From positions 186,001-250,000 of the forward strand of contig JARGSG010000091.1 in assembly GCA_030374805.1 (NCBI GenBank): 64,000 bases of DNA, in the 5' to 3' direction. The notes below the pieces were generated by a model, which had not been told where the DNA came from, ran no database searches, and worked only from the letters and a program-made list of their open reading frames with translations. The translations under genes were made by a program, and so were the position numbers. Positions 10,401-20,465 of this stretch are shown here, piece by piece (position 1 is the stretch's first letter; every line of letters begins with the position of its first letter). The stretch comes from Gracilaria gracilis (Eukaryota; Rhodophyta; Florideophyceae; Gracilariales; Gracilariaceae).

Positions 10401-11417
10401 AGATGCCTCTGCAACAGATTTGGCGGTCTTTATCTCGTTTGCCAACTTTGAACCTCCTGCTTCATCAACAATGTTCGCGATTCCTTGCACTATATTCGAT
10501 ATTGCAGCATCGTTTCCAAGCTCAAGGTAAAAAATGTCTTCACCAAACACGTCTGTCACTTCACTGTATTCAGCAAGTCCTCGCAAAGCGCATGTCTTAC
10601 CAACTCCACCTTTTCCAGTAGCCACAACCGCCACAATTCGGTTCCCGCTTGTGTTTAGAACCTTATCCAGTAGCTCCCCTTCGCATGTGGTGAGCGAGCC
10701 ATAGTCCAGCGTTAATCTAGGTGGATTTCGGGGCACCATGTTGCATGATGTACACTCATCTTGTTGTGCAGGTGCATTGCTTACCACGGGATGGCATCCC
10801 TCTAGTAACTGAGGTCTCTCTTTTTTAAGGCATGCCAAGATCTCGTTAACAATGATTTGAATGAAACTCTCTCTGGTGGACGCCATTTTCGGCTGCTTGG
10901 AGTTCGTTGCGCCGACGTCGTTCCGAATGCTCCATAGTGTGGCGGCCGTATCCAATGCATGCTTGACATCTTTGAGCGGTATGATGTCATCCCAGGCACG
11001 CTTGATAAGACCGTGCTTGTTAAAAAGTTCACTGTACTTGTTAATGATGTTCGGATCGCGGCACTCGTAAGTATGAAAGCGGTAAAAGATAGGGATGAGC
11101 ATGGGCGGAGTCTCTTTGGCGGCCACGGCGCGGTCGTAACGGCGAACGAATGCCAGAAGCTCACGCATGGGCCAATCCTTGGCCACGAATTCGGGACTCA
11201 TAACAAAGACGCCCACAGGAGCCGTTGCCATGGCGTGTTCCATGACTTTCGGGCAGTGGTCGCCGAGACGGAAGGACTCCTCATCGAGGAAAATGGAGAG
11301 GCCGTGATCGCAAAGGCGTTTCCATAACGGTCGGGCAATTGTTTCTTTGTCCTCACCCGCATGGCTGAGAAAGATGTGGAACTGTGGTGTGCGGGAGGAA
11401 GAAGCGCCTTGCGACAT
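7425..11417 (-). CDS. TIR-NB-ARC-WD40 receptor-like protein (NLR)
   Basis: A single 1,330-aa frame starting at the ATG at 11417. A TIR domain occupies about residues 10-150 (FHIFLSHAGEDKE; DWPMRELLAF with the glutamate that is catalytic in NAD-cleaving TIRs). An NB-ARC ATPase spans about 260-600, with P-loop GKGGVGKT (268-275), Walker B LFLVDDIW, GLPLAL, and an MHD-like LHDL. Next come a tandemly duplicated 45-aa linker and a C-terminal WD40 propeller with seven 43-aa repeats and some weaker blades before them. By family knowledge such proteins are immune or cell-death switches: the repeats sense, NB-ARC oligomerises on nucleotide exchange, and TIR signals or degrades NAD. The WD repeats are nearly identical in DNA, suggesting recent expansion or gene conversion. 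No intron is needed. The ligand is unknown. Confidence 0.92.
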   Translation of the reverse strand: MSQGASSSRTPQFHIFLSHAGEDKETIARPLWKRLCDHGLSIFLDEESFRLGDHCPKVMEHAMATAPVGVFVMSPEFVAKDWPMRELLAFVRRYDRAVAAKETPPMLIPIFYRFHTYECRDPNIINKYSELFNKHGLIKRAWDDIIPLKDVKHALDTAATLWSIRNDVGATNSKQPKMASTRESFIQIIVNEILACLKKERPQLLEGCHPVVSNAPAQQDECTSCNMVPRNPPRLTLDYGSLTTCEGELLDKVLNTSGNRIVAVVATGKGGVGKTCALRGLAEYSEVTDVFGEDIFYLELGNDAAISNIVQGIANIVDEAGGSKLANEIKTAKSVAEASGKASKWFGQRSCLFLVDDIWHLNGIDSDVLTTLGKMVNRNSRMVYTTRDRYFLDGADELIEFKEKEALGDLSRQMLMTHAGFEQSTVLDHKNNEALEFFLTLCDGLPLALGIVGGSVWLYSFDCARKQDAWSEFRADIESQPKDLMEMEDRSYGKLPKIVESSLQVLEQRSGQEREKFEYWFRALSVLQKQQSVPDRMLQKLWKLSSMAETKKVVKLFADVSVVQMRRKNGSVFVKLHDLILDIAVRKATDANETQALYQSLVSNYMLSEPQLECEREVEEEVVTGATTQAIPNSGLRHAWWNFKTVLRNYVLSEPQLECEREVEEEVVTGATKQATRNSELRHAWWDVKADGYIHDNVCRLLRKAGYVEQLLWLLSQPQWIVKRQVKDGILSVEQDLDHGIAMCNDNGCQDSNRREHLQMMRVAARMGALYVNKNRRMEEGWFQLHGRLQWHATRSELTADFVQRMERCAPKPWLKASVGVLTQAGGSELQTVRVPGMIRCIREEPNAIWILSGDDDDFMHAGRYEKSNEYFKHEELQASGGWWKCFSFLPDQRRVVAAHKRGGRVCVWNRQTGVLEQTVAHDCPNHFEFVDFVADGSRVACQLKDWSIQLWDTLSGTPVGRPLKGHTSSVRCVVVSADGTRIVSGSKGKTVRVWDAESGNAVGQPLQGHSGSVTCLAVSADGTRIVSGSGDETVRVWDAESGNAVGQPLQGHSGLVTCVAVSADGTRIVSGSEDETVRVWDAESGNAVGQPLQGHTDLVLRVAVSADGTRIVSGSADDTVRVWDAESGNAVGQPLQGHTDRVTCVAVSSDGTRIVSGSGDDTVRVWDAESGNAVGQPLQGHTDWVTCVAVSADGTRIVSGSDDNTVRVWDAESGNAVGQPLQGHTNLVLLVTVSADGTFVVSDDGFTERLWALTAGGGECVLMSRDAEWKRRIDTLELVWSSDGLEDALQVCDLGSATVLGSFEKALRRIRGTDLHFTTFFSGFCRIVR
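7610..8525 (-). repeat. Tandem array of 129-bp WD40 repeats inside the NLR gene
   Basis: Seven consecutive 43-codon units; six share a core running VSADGTRIVSGS then TVRVWDAESGNAVGQPLQ, and the last decays toward the C terminus. Differences cluster at a few positions: the residues after GH (TSS, SGS, SGL, TDL, TDR, TDW, TNL) and the two residues after SGS (KG, GD, ED, AD, GD, DD). Fungal HET-D/E receptors are known for this pattern of highly similar repeats with a few variable surface positions. Confidence 0.9.
9361..9630 (-). repeat. Two-copy 135-bp in-frame duplication in the NLR linker
   Basis: Two adjacent units 135 bp (45 codons) apart both encode LSEPQLECEREVEEEVVTGA followed by a similar LRHAWW segment. 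They lie between the NB-ARC domain and the propeller. The duplication keeps the frame and looks recent because the DNA is nearly unchanged. Confidence 0.85.
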
Positions 11418-11929
11418 GGAGTGAGGATGTGTGTCGAGCGTTGGCTACCTCCCTCACGGTGGCGTTGTGTGAATGATTGCGCTGCCGACGACGATGGGTG
11501 CTGGAGGAGGAGGAGGGAAGTAGCTAGCGCGCGTGCATAGGTTGAGCAAGAGCTCTACTGAGGCGGTGGCTACACGGTACTGAGACGGAGGGCGACTGGA
11601 CGCTCAAGATCTGCGGTTATATGTCCAAACCATAAGGCGCGGTCTAAACAAGCGTGAATGATCGCGTGAACGCCTATCTACGGCCATTGATTGGCTTAGA
11701 CGGCTCGGGGCATCAACGCCCGTGAACGCCCCGACGCATTTTCTTAAAGGCCCCGGAGCTATAAGCAGAACCCCTACCCCAACCGGATTGTTGCACTTGG
11801 TGATTTTTCCACCAATCGTTTAAATTCAAAGAAAGGTGTTGCCCTAGGGACCCTGATGCGCTTCACGGTGAAGCTCGTGCATTTAAGAGAACTGCACGCT
11901 ACATTTTGACGGCAGTATACTCTCCTCTG
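11418..11929. other. Intergenic region between the NLR and a possible plus-strand gene
   Basis: No coding region is supported. The upstream region of the minus-strand NLR lies here. On the plus strand TATAAG at 11760-11765 could be a TATA-like box for the gene suggested at 11930-12665. The stretch near 11640-11760 is GC-rich with repeated CGTGAACGCC-like words. Confidence 0.4.
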
Positions 11930-12665
11930 ACGTTCTTGCGCTCCCCCAACGCTCCGAACTGCGCTCCTTCTTGTACTCAACCCTAAATTCTGCAACTCCA
12001 CCCTCGTGTATATTTGCCTTAGCATCCTCTTTCTGGTTAAAGTTACTTCTTTCATTGACTTCGTTACAATAGAAAAACAAGCCGGCAATGCCTCTCCGTC
12101 GGCTCTCGCATTCGACGGTACTCTCAATGTTCAATGTTCTCGTGACAGTCTTACAAAAAAAACCAACACCTCCTCACCTTCACCCAACCCATTGGCATCT
12201 ACCGTGCACCCGAAACCATGTTGTGTCTCACCGCGTTCTTCCCGCGGTAGTCCTCGCCGAAACCGCAAGAGTGCTTCATCACCGATTAAACACACTACCA
12301 AATGCGCTTCTGTTTTAACTTTTCCCGTTCGCGGCAGTCCCAGAAAGCACTCAACGTCGACAGAAAGCCACAATCCTCATGTCTTGTCTTCCGATCAGGG
12401 TTTACTACCCGTTGCAACGCGTGCCTTCAAAACGCGCAGTTTTGATGCTCTCGGTTCTTCTTCGGCCGTAACAGTCTCGCCCTACAAGGACAAAAAGTTC
12501 AAAGAGAATCGCATTCGATATATGTATTCCTTTATCTTGAAAAAAACGGTAGAGGTCTTGACGAAAATCTGTAAGCCGTTCAAAGTCGTTGTGCATAATC
12601 GCAAGCACGGACAGCTTGTGGCCGAAATTATACTCTTTTTCCACCTTACGGGTTCTCAAAGATGA
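11930..12665 (+). CDS. Possible basic serine/proline-rich protein, 5' end unresolved
   Basis: The plus strand is open from about 11930 to a stop at 12663-12665 with no usable ATG near its start, so an upstream exon is likely. An ATG at 11855 followed closely by a GTGAAG donor-like site is one candidate. The protein has a Ser/Pro/Arg/Lys-rich middle (NTSSPSPNP, SPRRNRKSASSP) and a more ordered C-terminal 50 residues (KFKENRIRYMYSFILKK ... FKVVVHNRKHGQL). That tail faintly recalls a MADS box in its spacing of Asn, Arg and Phe, but the match is too weak to name. It could be a nuclear regulator or not a gene at all. Confidence 0.3.
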
Positions 12666-12825
12666 AGGCAATACGTAAGCGTACAAGAATTTTAGGCTAG
12701 TACAAATAGGTATCCTCTGAGCGTTGACAACGATGATTCACTTGATTTGTTCAAGAACGATCAAATAATTGTAAAACAACAATTACATAACTTTCTGGCC
12801 AATTCAAACGACGCGCGCACACTAA

Positions 12826-12846
12826 GGCTGTTTCCACACCTGGACA
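12826..12846. repeat. Left terminal inverted repeat of the Harbinger element
   Basis: Starts GGCTGTTTCCACAC directly after the TAA target duplication. It pairs with 15136-15156 with one mismatch over about 20 bases. Confidence 0.9.
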
Positions 12847-13086
12847 GAGACAACGCTCCGTGTGACACGAAGCGTTGTCCATGGTACGTATATTCGTCCC
12901 AACTCAAATTGCCATGTCTTGGCGCAATGTAGACTCATCCCAAAACCCGAAACCCAATTTCGCGGGAGTTTCCATCAAACCGAAACGTCTCTGTACCCAA
13001 GATGATAAAGGTCAGATCAGAACACATCACAATAGCCTCCAGTTTCAATGCTAGTGCAGGTTCAGCAATTCTAAGCAAGCCATACA

Positions 13087-13745
13087 ATGGCATCCTCTGT
13101 AGACCCCCAAACCCCTTCCCCCGTGCCGAATACCGCTCAACCACAGCCGGTCAGCACACTAATTGCCCTACCCGTGCCCAAGAAAACCGCCGATAACACC
13201 ACAAATGACAATCAGCACTACAACCATGAGACCATTCTTGTTCTACTTGGCATGATGAAGAATGCTGGGTACGGTGACCGAAAAAAGCAAAAAAATCCCT
13301 CAAGGAGGTGTTTGCCAAAGCGACCGACATGGCAAAGAAACAGCATGGGATAGAAAGATCTGCCAAGGCCTGGCAGAAGAAGTTTACGAGAATGAAAAAA
13401 GAATACTCCGCGTACATTTCTAAGATTAGTAAATCTGGACGAGATGGTGATGATGAGTCCTTGTACGAAAAGCCAGACTTCTTCACTGAGATGCACGAAT
13501 TAGAGCACACAAAAGCCAGACATGATCCACCAGCAGTTTTATCCAGCGAGACAGGAGTTACGAATGCAGCTTCATCACAAACTAGTTCTCGCAAGCGCCA
13601 GCGCAGCGCGCAGTTAGAGTCGATAACAACGTTTATGGCTCAGCAAGCGGAGTTTCAGAAAGAAATACTAGCGGAGATTAAAGAGAGAAATGCCGAGAAG
13701 AAGAAGATAAAACTAGTTATTGACAAGCTGCTCGCGGAGTTCTAA
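13087..13745 (+). pseudogene. Harbinger accessory DNA-binding (SANT/Myb-like) protein, frameshifted
   Basis: An ATG frame at 13087 ends at 13353. A second frame from about 13300 to 13745 continues the protein with WQKKFTRMKKEYSAYISKI and a charged coiled-coil C terminus (EILAEIKERNAEKKKIKLV). The break falls around two A-runs at 13281-13295, so one indel there is the likely cause; a small intron is less likely. The protein occupies the position of the Myb-like partner that binds element ends and brings the transposase into the nucleus in known PIF/Harbinger elements. The assignment rests mainly on position and charge pattern. Confidence 0.6.
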
Positions 13746-14982
13746 GAATCGTCGCCTAAACCTTCGAGGACATAATAAATAAGAGCATCTCTTTGTCGCA
13801 TCCCTGCAGTAGTCTCCACGGAGACCTCAGCAGGGTCATCTACTTCCTCGTTCTGCGGTAGAAAGACACTCTCATTCTCTCCACTCTCTATGCACATGTT
13901 GTGCAAAATAGCGCACGCGCTTGAGACGTGAATGAGATCGTCCTCGTGATGTAACCGTGGTCCTTCCTTCAGAATTGGAAACCGTTTCTTGAGCATGCCG
14001 AAGCTGCACTCAATCGGCTTCCTAGTCTGTGACGCCATACTGTCCCAACTTTTGAGGACTGGGTTAGCGTTAATTTCTTTCTTGGATGAGCTCTTCATCA
14101 TGTTACGGTCCAGAATAAACGCACAATCACCCATTACGTACGGCCGGATATGAACGTCTGCAATCACCAAATCGGGTACTTCGTTTCCTAGCCATTCCCT
14201 TGGTCAATCATTCTCTTTAGCGAGCATTTGGAGAAGATCGTTGAATCGCCAAACACTCCCGGCCGTCCGACATCGATGTAGATGAACTTTCGATTCGCTG
14301 TGCACACTGCAAATAAAACGATACTTGGGTACCCCTTGTAGCAACGGAACTCATAGTACTGTTCCTCAGGACAAAGTGGCCACCGGATGTGGGTGCCGTC
14401 AATCGCGCCCACGCAGTACGGAAGACCTCGAATATCTTCAAAACCTCTCATAACTACAGCGAGTTCTGTTTCAGTTCTTTGCAAGCGTATTGCGATACCC
14501 AATCTCTGCACTATTGCCCTGCTGACGTTCTTGACGTCCCGATTAACTCTGCTCCTTCCCATTCCCAGTTGCGTTGCCACAGCTTCACATGATGCGTTGC
14601 TTGTGTACATCAGAAAGGCGGCCAGTTGGAGTTCTGGTTTTCCGGGCTCCCTACAGTTCCTTGTTGCTTTCGTTAGTTGGGCGCGCAGGCACGATAGTGT
14701 GCTCTCGAATACTGAGATTGGGACGCGGAAGAGAGATCTCCATGAGCCACTTGCGAGAAAGCTGGGTGTCAAAGCGTAGTTCTCGAACCAGTCTGGGTCG
14801 TTGCGCACGTACGCCCAGCAGCGCTGAGAATCCGATCGCTGATTCATGAAGTCCGCTACCTGAAGCAGAATGGTAGCATTGTCTGCGCAATGAGCGGCAA
14901 ATCGGGTTTCGATGTCATCTGAAGCGTCTTGCAGACAATGTAGTAAGCTCAGGAGAAGGAGCTTCTTTTTCTGTTCATTCAT
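13742..14982 (-). pseudogene. Harbinger transposase (DDE), broken by one frameshift
   Basis: The first frame starts at the ATG at 14982 and ends at 14188; the rest continues in another frame to 13742. The first part has a helix-turn-helix region (CEAVATQLGMGRSRVNRDV) and the first two catalytic aspartates, in VGAIDGTHIRWP and VGRPGVFGDSTIF. The second part carries the glutamate in RKPIECSFGMLKKRFPIL and the typical HNMCIE motif. The break near 14170-14190 separates the second Asp from the Glu, so no single frame holds the full active site. It is convergent with and nearly touches the accessory gene. The family assignment is firm. Confidence 0.88.
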
Positions 14983-15135
14983 GTCCTGATCAGCGGTGGG
15001 TCCGCACTATGGGGTCGCTCAAGAGGCGACCCCAGAATTTCAGTCATGTTGTGGCAAAAGCGGACAAGAGCACCGTGTCAAATTGGGAAGAATTTTGGCT
15101 TCTTTTTGGTGACATGGACAAAAAGCGACGTGAAA

Positions 15136-15156
15136 CGTCCAAGTGTGGAAACAGCC
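15136..15156. repeat. Right terminal inverted repeat of the Harbinger element
   Basis: Ends GTGTGGAAACAGCC directly before the second TAA target duplication. It is the inverted partner of the left terminal repeat. Confidence 0.9.
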
Positions 15157-15159
15157 TAA

Positions 15160-15675
15160 AAGGCATGCTATGTACTTTCGATGCCCCCCTTTCTCACGTT
15201 TTGGGAACTGTCTAGAAAGTACCACAGCAACAAGGATTAGGGTTCTCAGACCAACCGAAAAAACGATTTTCTCATTATATGGAAAAGAAGAACTGCATTT
15301 GCACCTCTCAATGCCCTAGAAACACTTCTCAAATTGTTGATATCAACAATCTACCATATTATGTATCCTTGGTAATTCTGTTCAGATTGCCTATTACCTT
15401 GCCTATGCAATGCGCTATATCTTCCTTAATCTGTCAAAATAGCCACATTTGTGTAAAGAAAGTAACTCCATATGAAAAAAAAACAATATTGTTTGCAATA
15501 ACAACTAACTACATATGTTAAATACACAGTTCACATACTACCAAATGTGTAATAACAGTATACCCAACTCTTTTTCTATCCTGAATGAAATCCTTTTGAG
15601 CATTTCCACTAACTTCTACCGCATTCATTCTTTAGTAATAAGGATCACTTTTAAAGATCTGGCACTACAAAAACT
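15160..15675. other. AT-rich intergenic stretch
   Basis: I see no gene, clear repeat or structured RNA here. Composition is AT-rich with several short A- and T-runs, unlike the hairpin array that follows. Confidence 0.5.
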
Positions 15676-15679
15676 CACC

Positions 15680-16630
15680 CCGACTTACCATACCTGGCTC
15701 TTCCGGTAGTGCAAAATTTGCGAAGGCCTTGTATAGCAGTGCTCAAGAATTATGGTTTGTACAATAAACTTGTCGTTATCGATCTTTTTCAAAGCAACAT
15801 ATCTTGCTTATTAAGCTTTAATTCTACAAAAAACCTTCGCCATTTTTACACCGCCGGGCTTTTCCGGTTTTCTAAAGTTAATAAAAGCCTTGTGTTGCAG
15901 CCTTCTGGAAGTGTGGTTTTTCCATCAATTCTTCCCAGCTGCGACGCATTTTACAGAACTGAAGCTGGCTCTGCCAGCTCTGAATTTACAAAAATCTCCA
16001 AGTTCTTCACCAGGACTGGCTCGTCCGGTTTTGTGAAGGCATAAAGAACTTTATCTCGCAGCATGAGAGAATTCAGGTTTGTTTGCCATTTTTTCCATGC
16101 TCCAACACATTTCAAAACACTTAAGCTGGTTTTCTTAGACCTAGATGTAAAACAGGTTCTTCTTTCTTCACACTACTTGGCTGGACTGGTGGTTTGAAGT
16201 TGGAGAGGGAATTTTGTCGCAGCGTGGGAGAAGTCGAGTTTGTTCAGCATTCCGTCCGTGCTCCGACACATTGTAGAGCACTAGAGCTGGCTTGTACAGC
16301 TCTGACTCAACAAAACGCCCCCTCTTCTTCACACTACCTTTTTCATACGGTGATGAGAAGGTGAAGAGGGCCTTTTGTCGCCGCCTGAGAGACGTATGGT
16401 TTGTTTAGCATTCTTTCCATGCTAAAAAATATTTTAGAGCACTAGAGCTGGTTCTCTTAGCTCCAGATCTATGATAGGCCCCCCCTTGTCACTCCACATG
16501 GCTCTTCCGGTGGTGTGCAGGTGATGCGTGCTCTAAGGACACACACCCATCTTGAAACCACCAGACTCGTCTGGTAGGGCCGTCCGCATTTCACAGCAAT
16601 CGGGAATGCTAGCTCGTCCAGCATTACTCC
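15680..16630. repeat. Degenerate hairpin array, about 160-bp period (L-type, oldest)
   Basis: About six diverged units repeat roughly every 160 bp, marked by phrases like TTTTGTCGCAGCG at about 15889, 16050, 16212 and 16372. Each keeps hairpin-forming segments with a GG-pentamer-CC loop, for example arms around GGCTCTGCC (15966-15974), GGCTCGTCC (16018-16026) and the AATGCT/AGCATT hairpin at 16606-16625. Unit length and three-hairpin organisation match the tidy 161-bp array at 21475-22980, so this looks like an older member of the same family. It lies about 340 bp beyond the 3' end of tyrosine recombinase copy A. Confidence 0.7.
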
Positions 16631-16967
16631 TGCACTTTGAAAGTTAGAAGGACCGTATACGCTGTTTGGAGCACATTCTGGTCTCCGGAGCTTGTTGGTA
16701 CTTCTTCAGAATCACAACGCTCGTCTACTGATGGGACGGACATTTGCTCAATGTCGTATGCAGAACAAATTGTGGCACATCTTCAGTTCTTGTCAGTGGC
16801 AGAGCTACATTTTTCCTTTTTCTCTGTGTTCGTCTACTTGTATTGTGATTAGAATCATGGCTACGTTATGTGTTCCGAGTACCTATACTTTGAAATATAT
16901 CCGATGTGTACTACCAAACCACTCTTTTACAACAAAGTGTCTTGAAACAATTTCAGTACTTGTAACA

Positions 16968-18193
16968 CTATTTCAAAGCACCACTATAGTTAGGGTGCTG
17001 CAATTCCTCAAGAGTAATTGTTTCTGCATGCCGCAAAAAGTCTTGCACCGATGCGAATCGAGGAAGGTCGATTGGAGCACAATCATTGTACGCAGCGCGA
17101 TAATTATGGTACGCATTAGGTCCAGACATTTGAATCAACTGCATGATCATTTCGTCTGGGAAACCCAAAGATCTATGTAATTGAACGCAACCGCGCTTCA
17201 TTGAATGACCAGAGTAGGATGGCAGATCTCCTTCACCAACATCGACTTGCCTAAATCTCTGACGAAGATGATTGGTAAAGTTCTTAACGTGCCATGGTTT
17301 GGATTGGTTAAGGACCACGCAGAGATTGTTGTCTCGAATATCACAAAATAAATAACCGTTTGCAGCTCCACCTATTGCTAACCAAGCGAGCAAAGCAAGA
17401 AAGGGATCTAAGAGGACAGGCTTTCTCAACCCACTGTTACCATCCCAATCTCGTAGCACGTACTCGCGTTGGATAGTAGAGTTTTTGATTCACTCTCGCA
17501 TTGTGAGCCAAACGCCACCAGATCCTACGGTCACGTTTTCAAGCTTCAGTTTAGATACTTTATCGTATCGTAAGCCTAAATGTATTCCCAAAACAAGAAT
17601 CGCATGAAGTGCAATATCGCACGTAGCAGGCATATTACTGTTTCCATACCAAAATCGTTCGGCTATGTCACATATGTTATTGACAGTAATTGGTCGAGCA
17701 CGCACGCTGAACGTTCCATTTCTAGCAAGGTGCATACGATGTGCTTTGCGAAGTCGCTCAATATCTGGGTTACTGAGCAATGGATTTCCTTGTGCTTCCT
17801 CATCTTTGGTCACGTACCAAGACTGATAGTGTCCATGTTTTGAGTACACCAGCTTCAATCCCTGAACTAGGGCCCCCATTTTATTGTTCTTCGAAGAATT
17901 TTTCGTTCCCAGTCCACAGTAGTCAGCCAAAAGATCAATGACAAGTTCGGAACTGATGTTAGTCACCTTTAAGGGATCTGGAGCATGTTTCAAGTCAGAG
18001 TTTTGCTTGGGAACCTTTTCTGCTAAAGTAACATCAGCATACGTTGCCGCACTGTGCGCTGATGATATAAGATCGTGTCTGCTTCGAAGGGCTGATCCAG
18101 AAAATGATTTAGTGGATGGCACTCGGCTCCCTCTACCTTTCCAAATGAGTCGCTTGCTTTGCGGTTTCTGTATTTTTTGGAATCTTTGGCATG
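16968..18193 (-). pseudogene. Crypton-type tyrosine recombinase, copy A, with an internal stop
   Basis: This frame matches copy B (23254-24513) closely throughout. It has the catalytic arginine context LGIHLGLRYDKVSKL, the GHSMKRGCVQLHRSLG box and the tyrosine region GPNAYHNYRAAYND. The frame is interrupted at 17490-17492 by TGA where copy B reads a serine codon; the same frame continues on both sides, so one nonsense change explains it. The N terminus upstream of about 18122 is open to 18193 without an ATG, so its start is unresolved. Tyrosine recombinases of this kind cut and rejoin DNA through a covalent tyrosine link and mobilise Crypton elements. A partner gene diverges from it at 18521. 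Confidence 0.85.
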
Positions 18194-18520
18194 ATCACTG
18201 TCGCTTTTGCACTCCATGTAGATTTGCGAGGAGAGAGTCAAGATCAGGTAAGCGGAATCACTGTGAAGTCTTTGGGATATGAAGGCAGTACGATGATGTG
18301 GGGCAGTTTCAGTCCTGCTACATATCAAGAGCATTGTTATAACGAACAGATTCAAAACAGATTCGATTGTTTTGCTTCAAAAGAGCCAAAAAACTTATAG
18401 GTTTCAAGCGCCAAAACCTTGCCACCAATTGTCCCATCCTCGAAGGAAAGGTTATGGTATCCATGTACCCCTGGCACCCACTCGCAGATCCTCCTATTTA
18501 CTGCCCTTCCACGATATAGA

Positions 18521-19354
18521 ATGGAACGTCATGGATACGTTCGACCCATTCAAGGTGGGGGCACTGGAAGTGGATTGAAGGAGCCACGTCAGATATCTGA
18601 TAACGAGCCTCTCGTGATCGGGAAACTGCAGTCGCAGCTTCTGGCATCTTTCCAAGTTCGCGATAACTATGAACCCAATGAAAACGAGAAGAACAAAAGA
18701 TTGGTTTGGAGACGTGAGGTCCAGAATCGTTTGAAATTGCTACTTAAACGAAAGAGCATTATTCCTTCAGACGCTTGTATTCGTCGTGATATAACTACGC
18801 TGAACATGATTGGGGCGGATGACAGATCGAAAGCCATTTTCCATCACAGTTCGTTAATCCAGAAGCATCAGGTCTATCTTCCACAATCCGAAACCAACAG
18901 TGCGCACAAAAGACGAGATGGGATATAGCCCACAGAACCCAATGTCAGCGATTTACCAAGGCCTAAAGTTATTCCGGATCTTCCCCGCACGATTGAGGAC
19001 ACCATTAGACTCTGGCGATTTGGGTGCAAAGAAATGGGCTTTAGGCCCGTGCAAATGTTTCTTGCGGCTTCGTCACGACGAACCATAATCAAAAAATACA
19101 GTGATAAGTATTGGAACAGAAGCGGGCAAAAGGCAGCGTTCTACAGATTCAAAGATCTTGTCTAGTTTGTCTCCGAGCACGGACCTCTGACTTTGTCGAT
19201 GAGCAAGGAAGGAAATGATAAGTCGTGGGAATATGGAATTGCTAACGTGAAGAAACTCAAATTGTTTACGAAAGGAAGAGTCTCAATGAGTGCATTGCTG
19301 AGATTTGTTCGTGGCGAACGAACGAAACTTGGTGTGAAGGGACGAAAACCGTGA
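18521..19354 (+). pseudogene. GCR1_C-like DNA-binding protein of split Crypton copy A, broken
   Basis: The gene starts like copy B with MERHGYV at 18521. One frame runs to a stop at 18928. The conserved C-terminal domain follows in another frame (DLPRTIEDTIRLWRFGC, then KKYSDKYWNRSGQKAAFYRF), with an in-frame TAG at 19163-19165 where copy B has GAG. So at least one frameshift and one nonsense change separate it from copy B. The C-terminal part resembles the GCR1_C domain that known Cryptons usually carry fused behind the recombinase; here it is a separate gene in divergent orientation. Confidence 0.72.
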
Positions 19355-19599
19355 TAAAGTTATCGTTAGCCTCAGCAAGAGAATGTTTATTGAGCGCGGG
19401 TTCACCAGTCCGTTCTGTAAACATTCTAATAGTATGTAAAGCTACAGACTCTCTGTATCGCCATGTGCATCTTCGCACAAAGCAAAAGCGTTAGTGAGCC
19501 ACTGCCGACGACAGAGCGATAAACCTCAGCACGTCACGCCGGATACAGCCTCTTAAGACTGGATCACACGTGACTTGTCTGGATAACTCGCAACGGTCA

Positions 19600-20010
19600 T
19601 GCTGCCCTCGCAAAGACGAAGGGGGTCGTCGGGTGCATCTCCGAGCATTGAAAACAAGGCCACTGAAGTGGGCGAGCCGTCTTCAATGACCAAGTTCACG
19701 CAGCGCCAAACGAGAGCCGGAGCGGAAGAACCTGCTCCCGACAGTTCTTCAGCTCTGCGCACTCGGAAGAGCACTGGCTCGTCCGGTGCATCCGTGTCTC
19801 TGTCGCCTCGCATGCGCAGATGCATTGGCTCGTCCAGTGCATCTCCGCGCACTGGAAACAAGTCCAATGAAGCGGGCGAGCCGTCTTCAAGTACCAAGTC
19901 CACACAGCGCCGAATGAGAGCGGGAGCGGACGAGCCTGCTCCCGACACTCCCCCAACGCTGCCCACGCGGAGACGCACCGGCTCGTCCGGTGCATCCGTG
20001 TAGCTGTCGC
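19600..20010. repeat. Two-unit (about 205-bp) GC-rich hairpin array, R-type, right of split Crypton A
   Basis: Two units about 205 bp apart (GCATCTCCG at 19634 and 19839). Hairpins include GATGCATTGG-CTCGT-CCAGTGCATC (near 19819), GCACCGG-CTCGT-CCGGTGC (near 19974) and, with the loop on the other strand, GGGAGC-GGACGAGCC-T-GCTCCC (near 19922). Both strands have open frames through the array, but the base pairing and the shared loop explain it better than coding does. Confidence 0.7.
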
Positions 20011-20465
20011 TTCGTACGCGCTGATCAATGAGGCCACAAAAGGGAGCTGTTGGGCCTACTGTGATAAGACCGGACCGAGAAGAAAGCTCATAAACCTTTA
20101 TGGGGTTGTGCACGCAGAAAGAACTGGTAGAGTTGAGCCACGCAGTAAATATGGATGGAAAAAACTATCCAATTAAACCCAAATTATTTTGATGAACACA
20201 TGTACGTTTTAGATGGTGGAAGCTTTTCATGTATGATCACAAAAAGTATGCGGCGCTATCTCAGCGTTTGATGACCGAAGACGATTCTCCATGAAAAGTC
20301 AATTATCACAACGAAGTTTACGGCTGTTGCGTTTTCTCGGTACTCTGGGTGTTTACACTGCAATCCTACGGGCAAAAGCAAAACTATCTTCTAAAGCACA
20401 TCGAAACAGACGCAACAAAGTCACAGCTAGTCTTTCTACCGCCAAAGTACTGTTCAAATCGTAAA
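20011..20465. other. Intergenic stretch downstream of the R-type array
   Basis: No gene or repeat that I can support. Composition is mixed and AT-leaning, with no hairpins of the array type. Confidence 0.45.

Larger units (their letters stand above)
12826..15156. mobile_element. PIF/Harbinger DNA transposon with TAA target duplications
   Basis: Both ends begin GGCTGTTTCCACAC inward and continue with one mismatch through TGGAC, giving about 20-bp terminal inverted repeats. The 3-bp target duplication TAA is at 12823-12825 and 15157-15159, as expected for this superfamily. Inside are a transposase on the minus strand and a SANT/Myb-like accessory protein on the plus strand, convergent, which is the classic two-gene layout. 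Both genes carry a frame break, so this copy is probably no longer autonomous. A subterminal inverted repeat (GACAACGCT / AGCGTTGTC) lies just inside the left end. Confidence 0.93.

Noticed and set aside
12490-12665. MADS-box identity of the basic protein ending at 12665
   Set aside because: Only a loose spacing of Asn, Arg and Phe; the core KRxxGLxKKAxE pattern is not present.
19553-20113. 186-aa minus and 134-aa plus frames rich in Ser, Ala and Pro
   Set aside because: They run through the GC-rich R-type hairpin array, are open on both strands, and mirror each other because of the inverted repeats.
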